Shown one piece after another: positions 17,564 through 26,556 of a stretch of 64,000 bases of DNA (the stretch's first letter is position 1; every line of letters starts with the position of its first letter). Where the stretch lies: positions 62,001 to 126,000 of the forward strand of contig NZ_FXTN01000002.1 in the NCBI RefSeq assembly GCF_900182595.1, in the 5' to 3' direction. The position numbers and the translations under genes are program-made. The notes beneath the pieces are model-generated. The model worked only from the letters and a program-made list of their open reading frames with translations. It made no database searches and was not told where the DNA came from. The stretch comes from Pedobacter westerhofensis. Its GTDB lineage: Bacteria; Bacteroidota; Bacteroidia; Sphingobacteriales; Sphingobacteriaceae.

Positions 17564-20500
17564 ATGAACGAAAATAAAGATCAGATAGACGGTAAATTAC
17601 ACTGGTACAAAGATGCCGTGATTTACGAGCTCCATATTAAGGCCTTCCGCGACGGGAACTGCGACGGTATTGGAGATTTTAAAGGCTTGATGGAAAAACT
17701 TCCTTACCTCGAAGACCTTGGGGTTACAGCCATATGGCTGCTGCCGTTTTATCCCTCGCCATTAAAAGATGATGGCTATGATATATCTGACTATTACCAT
17801 ATCAACCCTTCTTACGGGGATATTAAACAGTTTAAGGTATTCCTGAAGGAAGCACACAAACGCGGGCTCAAAGTGATCACAGAACTGGTGATCAACCATA
17901 CCTCAGACCAGCATCCCTGGTTTCAGCGTGCAAGGAAATCACCGCTCGGCTCTCCCTACAGGGATTATTATGTATGGAGTGACGACCCTACAAAATTCAA
18001 GGATGCCAGGATCATTTTTCAGGACTATGAAACTTCTAACTGGACCTGGGATCCCGTAGCCAAACAATACTTCTGGCACCGGTTCTTTCATCATCAGCCG
18101 GATCTGAATTACGACAGTGAGCTGGTACAGCAGGAAGTTTTCAGGATCATGGATTACTGGTGTAAAATGGGTGTAGATGGCTTCCGGCTGGATGCCGTGC
18201 CTTATCTATTTGAGAGAGAGGGGACCAATTGTGAAAATCTGCCCGAGACACATGAGTATCTCAAAAAACTCAGGAAATATATTGACGACCGTTATCCCGG
18301 AACGCTGTTGCTGGCAGAAGCCAATATGTGGCCTGAAGACTCTGCCGCCTATTTTGGCAAGGGCGATGAATGCCAGATGAATTATCATTTTCCGCTAATG
18401 CCGCGGATGTTTATGGCGGTGCAGATGGAAGACCGCTATCCCATCACTGATATCTATGATCAGACCCCTGATATCCCTAATACCTGCCAGTGGGCAATAT
18501 TCCTGAGGAACCATGATGAGCTTACCCTGGAAATGGTGACGGATGAGGAACGTGATTATATGTACAAGGTTTATGTAAAAGACCCCAAAGCAAGGATCAA
18601 CCTCGGCATCAGGCACAGACTGGCGCCACTGCTGGAAAACAATCGGAAAAAGATTGAGCTGATGAATACGCTGCTGTTCAGCTTGCCGGGAACTCCGGTA
18701 ATCTATTATGGTGATGAAATCGGGATGGGGGATAATTTTTACCTCGGAGACCGCGATGGTGTGCGTACACCCATGCAGTGGCACGCCGACCGCAATGCCG
18801 GTTTTTCTGAGGCCAACCCACAGCGGATGTACCTGCCGCTGATCCTCGACCCGCAGTTTCATTATGAATCTGTCAACGTAGATTTGCAGTCAAGAAATAC
18901 CTCGTCCCTGCTCTGGTGGATGAAACGCATCATCAGCACGCGCAAAAAGTACCTGGCTTTCAGCAGGGGAGACCTGAAATTTATCCAGAGCGAAAACGCC
19001 AAGGTACTGGTGTTCACCAGGACCTATGAAGACCAGACGATGCTGGTGGTAGCCAACCTTTCGCGGTTTGCACAGGCGGCAGAGCTGGACCTTTCTGCCT
19101 ATAAAGGCTCGGTGCCGGTTGAGATACTGAGCAGGAACCGCTTCCCGTCAATTAAAGAGGATGTTCCTTACTTTTTTACCCTCGGTGCTTACGCCTGTCA
19201 GAGCTTTGTATTGGAAAAGGCACATCCGGAGATGGAAAACGAAGACCGTCTGTCCTTGCTGGAACTCAAAAACTGGAAAGACCTGCTGAGCAGGGAGGTG
19301 ATTGAGGAACTGGAGAATGTGATCCTTCCTAACTATATGATGCACCTGCGCTGGTTTGGTGGCAAAGGCAGGGGCATGGAAACGCTGAAGATCATTGATC
19401 ATGCGGTGCTGCCCATGGAACCCGGCAATGCCTATATCCTGCTGATGGAAGTTTCCTACCGCGACGGGCTTCCCGATCTCTACCAGTTACCGGTGGCATT
19501 CGGAAAGGGCCAGTTTTCCTATAAGATTCAGGACAACTGCCCGCAGTCTGTAATTGCACTGGTAAATATCAACGGGGAAGAAGGGGTGCTGTATGACGCA
19601 ATTTATGGTATTGAGCTGCAGCAGCTGATCCTTACGCATATGGCGCAGCACCATACCATAGGGCAGAGCCGGTCCGAACTGCATTTTACAGGCAACAAAA
19701 GGCTGAAGAAACATGTGCTTGAGAATCCGCGGACCAAACCCAGGGTGATCTCTGCAGAACAAAGCAATACCTCTATCACTTACGACAATCTTTTCTACCT
19801 GAAGATCTACCGGAAAGTAGACCGTGCGATTAACCCGGATGTAGAGATCAGCCAGTACCTGAGCAATGTGGCACATTTTAAACATACCCCGGGCTATATC
19901 GGAACGATAGAATGGCAGTTTGGCAACCAGACCATGGTGCTGGGCATGATGCAGGAAATGGTGACGAGTACAAGTGATGGCTGGTCGTATATGCTGGACA
20001 GACTGGACGATTATAATGAGAAATTACTGTCGCAGCATGATATGATCCCTGTGCCGGCAACTGTAGAGGGTACACTCTCCAGTCCGCTGAGTTATGAGCA
20101 GATTCCCGAAGATATGAAAGAACTGCTTGAAGGCACGCTTGCAGAGCAGGTACGCCTGCTGGGGATCCGCACCGGCGAAATGCACCTTGCACTGGCCGGA
20201 GCTGATGATCTGCCAGCCTTTAAACCGGAGGACTTCTCACTGCATTACCAGCGGTCGCTCTTCTCCTCGCTCACCTCGCTGGTGAGGGTGGCCTTCCAGA
20301 GCCTCAGTAAAAATAGCAAAGGCTTAAGTCCGGAAGTGCGTAAAGAGGCAGAGGAAGTATTAAAAATGAAAGATGAGATCCTGGGCATACTCAAACAGAT
20401 CTACAGTAAAAAAATCGACGTTACCAAAATCAGGATCCATGGTGATTACCACCTTGGGCAGGTTTTATTTACAGGCAAAGATTTCCTGCTGCTGGATTTT

Positions 20501-20899
20501 GAAGGGGAACCCGCACGTAGTTACAGCGAACGCAGGTTAAAGTATTCTGCTCTGCGCGATGTAGCGGGCATGATTCGGTCGTTCCATTATGCAGCCTATG
20601 GTAGCCTGTTCCTGGATAATCAGATCAGGCCGGAGGATATCGGCAAACTGGTGCCCTACGTTGAGGTATGGTACCACTATATCAGCGGATTCTTTATGAA
20701 GTCCTACCTGAAAACGGTTGCCGGATCTGCCTTTATCCCTGATAATGGCGGCGACCTGGAAATCCTTCTGCAAACCTATCTTTTGCAAAAGGCAGTATAC
20801 GAACTGAACTATGAGTTAAACAACAGACCGGATTGGGTGATTGTGCCGCTTCGCGGAATTAAAGCCATCGTAAACAAGAACAGAAAAGTTGAGGCATAA
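17564..20899 (+). CDS. treS: Trehalose synthase-maltokinase fusion (TreS-Mak)
   Basis: The 1111-residue product joins two enzymes. Residues about 10-560 are a GH13 trehalose synthase (maltose alpha-D-glucosyltransferase): D-G-F-R-L-D with nucleophile Asp210, L-A-E-A-N-M-W-P-E-D with Glu252 and R-N-H-D-E-L with Asp318. Residues about 590-1105 are a maltokinase of the Pep2 type with an aminoglycoside-phosphotransferase-like fold, recognisable by R-W-F-G-G-K-G-R near 605, H-G-D-Y-H-L-G-Q at 959-966 and D-F-E-G-E-P. Together they isomerise trehalose to maltose and phosphorylate it with ATP to maltose-1-phosphate, the GlgE donor. Fused TreS-Mak proteins are known in many Gram-negative bacteria. 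It lies 19 bp after glgE and 4 bp before glgB. Confidence 0.94.
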   Translation: MNENKDQIDGKLHWYKDAVIYELHIKAFRDGNCDGIGDFKGLMEKLPYLEDLGVTAIWLLPFYPSPLKDDGYDISDYYHINPSYGDIKQFKVFLKEAHKRGLKVITELVINHTSDQHPWFQRARKSPLGSPYRDYYVWSDDPTKFKDARIIFQDYETSNWTWDPVAKQYFWHRFFHHQPDLNYDSELVQQEVFRIMDYWCKMGVDGFRLDAVPYLFEREGTNCENLPETHEYLKKLRKYIDDRYPGTLLLAEANMWPEDSAAYFGKGDECQMNYHFPLMPRMFMAVQMEDRYPITDIYDQTPDIPNTCQWAIFLRNHDELTLEMVTDEERDYMYKVYVKDPKARINLGIRHRLAPLLENNRKKIELMNTLLFSLPGTPVIYYGDEIGMGDNFYLGDRDGVRTPMQWHADRNAGFSEANPQRMYLPLILDPQFHYESVNVDLQSRNTSSLLWWMKRIISTRKKYLAFSRGDLKFIQSENAKVLVFTRTYEDQTMLVVANLSRFAQAAELDLSAYKGSVPVEILSRNRFPSIKEDVPYFFTLGAYACQSFVLEKAHPEMENEDRLSLLELKNWKDLLSREVIEELENVILPNYMMHLRWFGGKGRGMETLKIIDHAVLPMEPGNAYILLMEVSYRDGLPDLYQLPVAFGKGQFSYKIQDNCPQSVIALVNINGEEGVLYDAIYGIELQQLILTHMAQHHTIGQSRSELHFTGNKRLKKHVLENPRTKPRVISAEQSNTSITYDNLFYLKIYRKVDRAINPDVEISQYLSNVAHFKHTPGYIGTIEWQFGNQTMVLGMMQEMVTSTSDGWSYMLDRLDDYNEKLLSQHDMIPVPATVEGTLSSPLSYEQIPEDMKELLEGTLAEQVRLLGIRTGEMHLALAGADDLPAFKPEDFSLHYQRSLFSSLTSLVRVAFQSLSKNSKGLSPEVRKEAEEVLKMKDEILGILKQIYSKKIDVTKIRIHGDYHLGQVLFTGKDFLLLDFEGEPARSYSERRLKYSALRDVAGMIRSFHYAAYGSLFLDNQIRPEDIGKLVPYVEVWYHYISGFFMKSYLKTVAGSAFIPDNGGDLEILLQTYLLQKAVYELNYELNNRPDWVIVPLRGIKAIVNKNRKVEA

Positions 20900-20903
20900 T
20901 ATT

Positions 20904-22871
20904 ATGGCAGATGTAAATATTAAGGATACGGCAGCAGGCAGTTCATGGTTTTCCCTGATCAGTGAGTTTGATGTTGAGTTATTTAAAGCAGGGAAGCACT
21001 ACCGGCTGTATAATAAGTTAGGTGCCCATCAGCTTGAGCATGAGGGTGTGGCAGGGACATACTTTGCCGTATGGGCCCCCAGTGCTACCGCAGTAAGTGT
21101 GATCGGTAATTTTAACGCCTGGGACAGGTCTGCAAACCCTCTGCAGGTAAGGTGGGACAGTTCCGGCATCTGGGAATGTTTTGTCCCGGGAACGGGCAAG
21201 GCCGAATATTACAAATACTTTATCGCCGGAGCGAATGGCTTCCAGGTAGAAAAGGGTGATCCTTATGCCTTTCACTGGGAAAATCCGCCGCAAACGGCAA
21301 CCATCACCTGGGACCTTGATTATACCTGGGGCGACGAACAATGGCTTTCAAAAAGAAAAGCCGGCGATATTTTGCAGCAACCTCTATCGGTGTACGAGCT
21401 GCACCTGGGTTCCTGGAGAAGGAAAATTACGGAAGAAGGCGAACGCTTTCTTTCTTATCGCGAACTGGCGGCTGAACTTCCGCAGTATTGCCGCTATATG
21501 AATTATACGCATGTAGAATTTATGCCGGTGATGGAGCATCCATTTTATGGGTCCTGGGGTTATCAGATCACCGGGTTCTATGCACCAAGCAGCCGCTATG
21601 GCACCCCGCAGGATTTTATGTACCTGATCGATCAGCTGCACCAGGAGGGGATTGGTGTGATTCTGGATTGGGTGCCTTCGCATTTTCCGACAGATGAACA
21701 TGGGCCGGCATACTTTGATGGTACGCATTTATATGAATATGACGATCCGCGCAAAGGTTTTCATCCCGACTGGAAAAGCTATATTTTTGATTTAACAAGA
21801 AATGAGGTAAGAGCTTTCCTGATTTCAAACGCAATTTTCTGGCTCGATAAATACCATATCGACGGACTAAGGGTGGATGCCGTAGCTTCTATGCTATATT
21901 TGGATTACTCACGCAACGAAGGGGAATGGGTACCAAATATTTATGGTGGCCGCGAGAATCTGGAAGCCGTAAGCTTCCTGCAGGAATTTAATCAGGCTGT
22001 GCATGATCATTTTGCCGATGTATTTACCGTTGCCGAAGAATCTACTTCCTGGCCGGGTGTAACACATCCGGTTGCGGAGGGGGGACTTGGGTTCGATATG
22101 AAATGGATGATGGGATGGATGCACGATACTTTATCTTATTTTCATCAGGAGCCTGTTTACCGCAAATATCACCAAGGGCAGCTGACTTTCAGCCTTATTT
22201 ACGCTTTCTCCGAAAAATTTGTACTGCCGCTATCGCACGATGAAGTGGTTTATGGAAAAGGATCGCTGGTTAACAAAATGCCGGGCGATAACTGGCAGCA
22301 GCTGGCCAGCTTACGGTTGCTGTTCGGGTATATGTTTGGACATCCGGGCGCAAAGATGATGTTTATGGGCGCCGAATTTGCGCAGCATGCCGAATGGGCC
22401 CACGACTATAGTTTAAACTGGCATGAGAACAATAACCCGGATCATCAGGGGGTACAAAAGCTGGTGCGCGACCTCAATACTTTATACGCGGCTTATCCCG
22501 CCTGGTATCAGAACAACTACGCTTCTGAAGGCTTTGAATGGCTGGATGCAAATGATGCTGAACGAAGTGTGATTAGCTGGCTAAGAAAAGGACAGGATCC
22601 CACGGAAAGGTTGATTTTTATTGCCAACTTTACTCCTGTAGTAAGGTTAAACTATCGTGTGGGTGCAGATCAAACAGGCTTTTACACAGAGATACTCAAT
22701 ACTGATGACCTGAAGTATGGTGGCAGCGACCAGCTGAACAAAGGCCTGCTGGAAACAGCGCCTGTTCCATACCATCAGCGAACGCATTCTCTGTCACTCA
22801 CACTGCCCCCGCTTGGCATGATCGTGCTCAAATACTCGCATCCATTTGAATGGCTTGAAGGGATGACATAG
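20904..22871 (+). CDS. glgB: 1,4-alpha-glucan branching enzyme GlgB
   Basis: The 655-residue product, started at ATG 20904 rather than an upstream in-frame TTG inside the treS gene, has a CBM48 domain (about residues 30-125) and the GH13 subfamily 9 barrel: D-G-L-R-V-D-A-V with nucleophile Asp325, V-A-E-E-S with Glu378 and L-S-H-D-E-V-V with Asp446. It makes the alpha-1,6 branches of the glucan produced by GlgE. It is the last gene of the four-gene operon, 4 bp after treS-mak, with no clear terminator behind it. Confidence 0.95.
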   Translation: MADVNIKDTAAGSSWFSLISEFDVELFKAGKHYRLYNKLGAHQLEHEGVAGTYFAVWAPSATAVSVIGNFNAWDRSANPLQVRWDSSGIWECFVPGTGKAEYYKYFIAGANGFQVEKGDPYAFHWENPPQTATITWDLDYTWGDEQWLSKRKAGDILQQPLSVYELHLGSWRRKITEEGERFLSYRELAAELPQYCRYMNYTHVEFMPVMEHPFYGSWGYQITGFYAPSSRYGTPQDFMYLIDQLHQEGIGVILDWVPSHFPTDEHGPAYFDGTHLYEYDDPRKGFHPDWKSYIFDLTRNEVRAFLISNAIFWLDKYHIDGLRVDAVASMLYLDYSRNEGEWVPNIYGGRENLEAVSFLQEFNQAVHDHFADVFTVAEESTSWPGVTHPVAEGGLGFDMKWMMGWMHDTLSYFHQEPVYRKYHQGQLTFSLIYAFSEKFVLPLSHDEVVYGKGSLVNKMPGDNWQQLASLRLLFGYMFGHPGAKMMFMGAEFAQHAEWAHDYSLNWHENNNPDHQGVQKLVRDLNTLYAAYPAWYQNNYASEGFEWLDANDAERSVISWLRKGQDPTERLIFIANFTPVVRLNYRVGADQTGFYTEILNTDDLKYGGSDQLNKGLLETAPVPYHQRTHSLSLTLPPLGMIVLKYSHPFEWLEGMT

Positions 22872-22965
22872 GGCGATGGCTAAGCTGTTGGTTGAATTTA
22901 TTTTAAGCCGCGCTGAATGGTTTTGCAAACAGAAATCCTTTTTAGAATGTTTTTCTTTAAATTAG

Positions 22966-23217
22966 ATGATGATGCAGGAATTCAGTGTGCGCTTTCTACA
23001 CAAAACGGTTACCGTTACGCCATTAGATGAACCCAACCATTTTATGGTCACGATGAACGATGATGATGAGATCCATGGTATAGTGATTCCGGAACTTTTA
23101 GGGATTATTTATCCTATTGAGGATGTAGATATCGGATATGTATGGCATACAGACAGCAATATGAATATGGAGCTGGTAGAGTTTATCGGACAGATGATCG
23201 AAGATCTGGGTGCCTGA
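22966..23217 (+). CDS. Small acidic protein of unknown function
   Basis: The 83-residue product is acidic, with no signal peptide or membrane helix. It reads as an alternating beta-strand protein (V-R-F-L-H-K-T-V-T-V-T-P; H-F-M-V-T-M-N-D-D-D) followed by a C-terminal helix (E-L-V-E-F-I-G-Q-M-I-E-D-L). Three ATG codons at 22966, 22969 and 22972 could serve as start. It follows glgB by 94 bp and converges with an unknown gene 11 bp away. No family recognised. Confidence 0.6.
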   Translation: MMMQEFSVRFLHKTVTVTPLDEPNHFMVTMNDDDEIHGIVIPELLGIIYPIEDVDIGYVWHTDSNMNMELVEFIGQMIEDLGA

Positions 23218-23228
23218 GCCGCTCCAAT

Positions 23229-24488
23229 TTATCCCAGTCCCTGGAAGCTGTCTGAGTCGCCCAGATATTTCATGATCGATTCCGGATCCTTATCCTTCAC
23301 TTCGATACTGGTGTATTCCCTGAGATGGCCCAGCTTAAGCAGCGGGCCGCAACCGGCCTCCCTGAATATTTTGCTCAGGTGTTCGTTCTGGTCGATGTGA
23401 TAAGAGCTGAATGCAGGCAGTGTGTCAATCATCAGGTACTTTTTATCCTGCTTGTCCAGCGATAATAGCTGGTTCAGCTTTTTGCCTTCCGGTGTCCCGT
23501 CGTTCGTGAGGAAAAGAAATGTCCGTATGATCAGTTTGGCATCTACCAGGCTAACGAGCAGATAACCTGCTTTCTGATCTGACAGGTAATATTCTACAAG
23601 GCTGTTGTTGTCATTTTTGTGGTGCCTGATCACTTCCTGGTTCATCAGGATAAAGGTCATGTAATGCATGATCCCCGGGGTAATATTTATTCGGCTTTGC
23701 ATTTTGTCAAGGGCATGCTTTTGAATATAAACTTCCAGCGGAATGTCTAACGAGCCAGTTTTAAAACCCAGCAGGGAAGGTCTCACCTTTGTGCTCATCC
23801 AGTTCATGTCTTCGTCCAGCCAGCTTAAACTCGTGATTGTCCTGGGTTCGCCATCAATGATAACGGACGACCTGTTGGGCCTCAGTTCATGGATCATCAC
23901 ATCGTTCGACATGGCCTCGCGGTCAAAAAAAGCAGTTGCGGAGATGTCGGCGTTCATGATCGTTTTGTTATAATCGCTTAGAAAAACGGTGGTGTCATGT
24001 ACCAGTTCGATCAGCATCTCCTCTATCATCTGGTGGACTTCAGAGCCGGGAAAATAAGGTTTAAAAGCTTCTACCAGCTGTGCCGCATGTGGAAACTGAA
24101 CATCGGCCATCTCAGCAATATAATTGATCAGCAGCAGCCCCTCAGACAAATACCAGCTCAGGTAAATCTTTCCGCCATTGTCCAGTACAATATATCTGTC
24201 GCTGATAAATTTATTCATCAGTTTATTGAACTGCACCACCCTGCTTTTTTCAATGCCTGAAGAGGGGTCTGCTTTGGCCTTCAGCGTAGGGTAGCGGTTC
24301 ATAAACATATGCTCCACAATCATTGCCGGCAGTTTTTTATAATACCCAGGCCCGGCAAAAGTATCGCAGAGATATTCTATCCGCTCAAAAAATCTGCTGC
24401 GCAGCTGCTGATTCGGATCAGTACCTTTGATAACGGGCTTTTTCTTTTTACTCTTCAAATCCTGTGATGTATGTCCTAAAGGAGTCAA
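23229..24488 (-). CDS. Conserved-looking protein of unknown function, 419 residues
   Basis: The product is soluble, with a lysine-rich N-terminus (S-K-K-K-K-P near residue 14), no signal peptide and no membrane helix. The first half is predicted mostly helical (I-E-Y-L-C-D-T-F-A-G-P-G-Y-Y-K-K; Y-I-A-E-M-A-D-V-Q), the second mixed alpha/beta (Y-L-L-V-S-L-V-D-A-K-L-I-I-R-T-F-L-F-L-T). No catalytic motif stands out. It is a single minus-strand gene. The codon pattern and length argue that it is real. I do not recognise the family. Confidence 0.7.
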   Translation of the reverse strand: MTPLGHTSQDLKSKKKKPVIKGTDPNQQLRSRFFERIEYLCDTFAGPGYYKKLPAMIVEHMFMNRYPTLKAKADPSSGIEKSRVVQFNKLMNKFISDRYIVLDNGGKIYLSWYLSEGLLLINYIAEMADVQFPHAAQLVEAFKPYFPGSEVHQMIEEMLIELVHDTTVFLSDYNKTIMNADISATAFFDREAMSNDVMIHELRPNRSSVIIDGEPRTITSLSWLDEDMNWMSTKVRPSLLGFKTGSLDIPLEVYIQKHALDKMQSRINITPGIMHYMTFILMNQEVIRHHKNDNNSLVEYYLSDQKAGYLLVSLVDAKLIIRTFLFLTNDGTPEGKKLNQLLSLDKQDKKYLMIDTLPAFSSYHIDQNEHLSKIFREAGCGPLLKLGHLREYTSIEVKDKDPESIMKYLGDSDSFQGLG

Positions 24489-24568
24489 AAGCTACAAAGA
24501 AAATTTCAATTGTTCAACATTTCAATTACAGATTTATATTTAAACTTAACTGCGCAAAGCTATGCCTG

Positions 24569-24883
24569 CTACCGCGGAAGTTTTAAGATATCTGTAGTCA
24601 CGTTTAACGCAGACTTTGAAGATTTGTAGTGTGATACGATCAGCTCATACTTTTTAGGCGGCACAAACTGTCCGGCAATGGCTTGCACTGCCAGCTCAGC
24701 GCGATGGTAAGCAGCCTGTATGTCTATATTTCCCTGCAGCCGGTATGTTCCCGAAGGAAGATCATAATATACGCCATCATTTGCCTGGATCACCCTGTAG
24801 ATCCCATTTTTGTAAAGTTCATCGTGCAGGATCTCGTAATCATCAAAATTGTTAATCTCTACTCTAATTATATATTTTGGCAT
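24569..24883 (-). CDS. DUF2622-like small protein (GhoS-related family)
   Basis: The 104-residue product begins Y-I-I-R-V-E-I and continues Y-E-I-L-H-D-E-L, G-I-Y-R-V-I, N-D-G-V-Y-Y-D-L-P-S-G-T-Y, and A-A-Y-H-R-A-E-L-A-V, a pattern I recall from the DUF2622 family, which is grouped with the antitoxin endoribonuclease GhoS of the type V GhoST system. The resemblance is from memory. No GhoT-like toxin (a short membrane peptide) is visible next to it, so an antitoxin role is not supported here. A 12-bp perfect inverted repeat begins 7 bp upstream of the start codon and suggests control at the operator or the ribosome-binding site. Confidence 0.6.
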   Translation of the reverse strand: MPKYIIRVEINNFDDYEILHDELYKNGIYRVIQANDGVYYDLPSGTYRLQGNIDIQAAYHRAELAVQAIAGQFVPPKKYELIVSHYKSSKSALNVTTDILKLPR

Positions 24884-24890
24884 GAGCGCT

Positions 24891-24929
24891 GATTTAGAAT
24901 AACAATATAAGCAATGATTATTCTAAATC
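24891..24929 (-). promoter_or_regulatory. 12-bp perfect inverted repeat before the DUF2622-like gene
   Basis: GATTTAGAATAA at 24891-24902 is perfectly complementary to 24918-24929, with a 15-nt spacer. The near arm ends 7 bp from the start codon at 24883. In the mRNA it would fold into a hairpin over the ribosome-binding region; in DNA it is a symmetrical operator candidate. Confidence 0.6.
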
Positions 24930-25002
24930 AATGACTTTGATTATGAATAAGTTACGACATTAATTTAATAGAGTATATTGTTCTCCAAAGAGAAGCGTTT
25001 CT

Positions 25003-25038
25003 AGGTAAAGGTAAAGGTAAAGGTAAAGGTAAAGGTGA
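25003..25038. repeat. Hexanucleotide tandem repeat (AGGTAA)
   Basis: Five perfect copies of AGGTAA are followed by one variant copy (AGGTGA). The repeat lies in the promoter-side gap of the acidic protein gene, about 150 bp from its start codon. Confidence 0.95.
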
Positions 25039-25186
25039 ATGCCAGGCACCTCAGATCTGCTGTGATCATCAGGCCATGTATCACCAAAACCGGAAAACAT
25101 TTTTTTCTGAGAACCATCCGTGAAAAATAGTGTTATTCGAAATATACCTGCTAAAGAAATCTTAAATCTGTTTAAAGAAAGCGATT

Positions 25187-25627
25187 ATGGAAAATCAAAA
25201 TCAAGACTACGGAAATATCGGAAGCATTGACGTAGAAGAAACAAAACAACAATTTCAGCCTTCACATGATCATCCTGCAACCACTCCGGACACTTTCACT
25301 GAAGATGACCTGAATTCAGATACGGATGATATCGGAACCACCGATGTTGACGACCTGCTGGAAGAGGTTGATGACAGGGCTGATCTGGAAGATGAAGAGG
25401 ATGGCCCGGAAGATGATGAGCTTGACGACGACGATCCCGACGACGACGATCCTGAGGATGATGGTACGGAAGAGTTTGACGATCTGCCAACTGATCCCGG
25501 TAACGGGGAAGAAGATGATGATGATGATCTGGACCTGGATGATGACGACCTGGGCCTTGAAGACGATGACGATCTGGATCTGGATGACGATGATCTGGAC
25601 GATGACGATGATGACTTCCTGAAATAG
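25187..25627 (+). CDS. Extremely acidic, aspartate-rich protein
   Basis: The 146-residue product has an ordinary, Gln- and Thr-containing N-terminal third and then, from about residue 65, is made largely of Asp and Glu arranged around D-L-D-L-D-D-D-D-L-type repeats, ending D-F-L-K. No signal peptide or membrane helix is present. GAT and GAC codons alternate, so the region is under protein-level rather than simple DNA-level repetition. Proteins of this kind are intrinsically disordered and may bind cations or basic proteins; no function can be assigned. It is convergent with the DUF4142 gene. Confidence 0.75.
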   Translation: MENQNQDYGNIGSIDVEETKQQFQPSHDHPATTPDTFTEDDLNSDTDDIGTTDVDDLLEEVDDRADLEDEEDGPEDDELDDDDPDDDDPEDDGTEEFDDLPTDPGNGEEDDDDDLDLDDDDLGLEDDDDLDLDDDDLDDDDDDFLK

Positions 25628-25654
25628 GGTCGTCAGAATAGAACTGTAAAATTG

Positions 25655-25689
25655 AACAGCCGGGGTTTTTAATTAAACTACCGGCTGTT
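25655..25689. terminator. Bidirectional terminator between the acidic and DUF4142 genes
   Basis: AACAGCCGG at 25655-25663 pairs with CCGGCTGTT at 25681-25689 around a 17-nt loop that can itself fold (GTTT/AAAC). Short T-rich stretches flank it. It lies 28 bp after the acidic protein gene and 11 bp before the convergent stop. Confidence 0.65.
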
Positions 25690-25700
25690 TCTATTTACGT

Positions 25701-26315
25701 CTATTTTTTGTTTTTGTTCTGGTCAAATTGCATCGAGATCTCACGCGCCTGCTTGTAATGCTTTTGCAGAACAGGCAGGACCTTTCTCGCAAAAGCGCTC
25801 ACCGCAGTGTCTGGACTTTTTGTTGCCCCTTCAAACAGGGAGATATCACTAATATGGTCTTCTACCATCATATTGATATAATAGCTGTCGAAATCTTTTC
25901 CGGTAGCTTTGTTTAAGTCGTTAAGATGCTCCATTTTGGCAGCAGGCAGTTCTGCCGGCAGTTTGAAACCCTTACGGGATGCCATTGCACTAAGCTCCGA
26001 ATTTGCCTGGGTATGATCCTTTTCAATCATTGCCGCAAATTCTTTTATGCTTTTGATGGAGGCCTTTTGCTGGCCAATTTTACCCATTTCCACTTCCACC
26101 ATTCCGCCAATAGCAGCTTCTTCAAGGAAGCGGTTCACCGGGGTCCCATTTTTCATGTTATCTGTAGTATCTCCTGAAGTAGAGTCATGGACCATGGTTT
26201 GTTTGGATGTTGTTGAATCGGCACTGTCTTTTGTGCCTCCTGAATTACAGGCCTGGCAAATTGTTGCCAGTGCAATCAGGCTGACCGGCAGGATTTTGAA
26301 ATAATGCATTTTCAT
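25701..26315 (-). CDS. DUF4142 family lipoprotein
   Basis: The 204-residue product has a lipoprotein signal ending I-C-Q-A-C-N near residue 23, a Thr/Ser-rich linker, and a helical DUF4142 domain (about residues 65-195) with F-L-E-E-A-A-I-G-G-M-V-E-V-E, F-A-A-M-I-E-K-D-H-T-Q-A-N and F-A-R-K-V-L-P-V-L-Q-K-H. The fold is a ferritin-like four-helix bundle related to DUF305/DUF4142 exported proteins, common in stress-tolerant Bacteroidota. The exact role is unknown. It is a single gene on the minus strand. Confidence 0.88.
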   Translation of the reverse strand: MKMHYFKILPVSLIALATICQACNSGGTKDSADSTTSKQTMVHDSTSGDTTDNMKNGTPVNRFLEEAAIGGMVEVEMGKIGQQKASIKSIKEFAAMIEKDHTQANSELSAMASRKGFKLPAELPAAKMEHLNDLNKATGKDFDSYYINMMVEDHISDISLFEGATKSPDTAVSAFARKVLPVLQKHYKQAREISMQFDQNKNKK

Positions 26316-26556
26316 ATTCTGGTGAATTGGTTTTTATGTTAACAGTTACAAGGGCTTAAAGTTTGATAACCCTGTAGTCCGGAACTTCTTTAATGGCCAA
26401 CAGGGTGAATTTGTAAAAATAGTAACGTATATCGCCTTTTTATACATAATAATTGGCATTTTTAAACCGGATGCAAGGGCTTATACAACAGCTTCGGATT
26501 GCAGCCATACTCATTTTGATTTAACTAAACCCAACTTCATCACCCTTACCTGAAAT

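Larger units (their letters stand above)
24884..25186. other. Intergenic region with an inverted repeat and a hexamer repeat
   Basis: This 303-bp divergent gap between the DUF2622-like gene and the acidic protein gene holds no coding frame. It contains the inverted repeat at 24891-24929 and the AGGTAA repeat at 25003-25038, both listed separately. No clean TAnnTTTG box was found for the acidic protein gene. Confidence 0.6.

Noticed and set aside
24960..25040. AGGTAA repeat as a CRISPR-like array
   Set aside because: No spacers; it is a simple hexamer repeat.
25326..25622. 98-codon frame overlapping the acidic protein gene
   Set aside because: Its Met/Thr/Trp repeats are the out-of-frame reading of GAT-rich codons.
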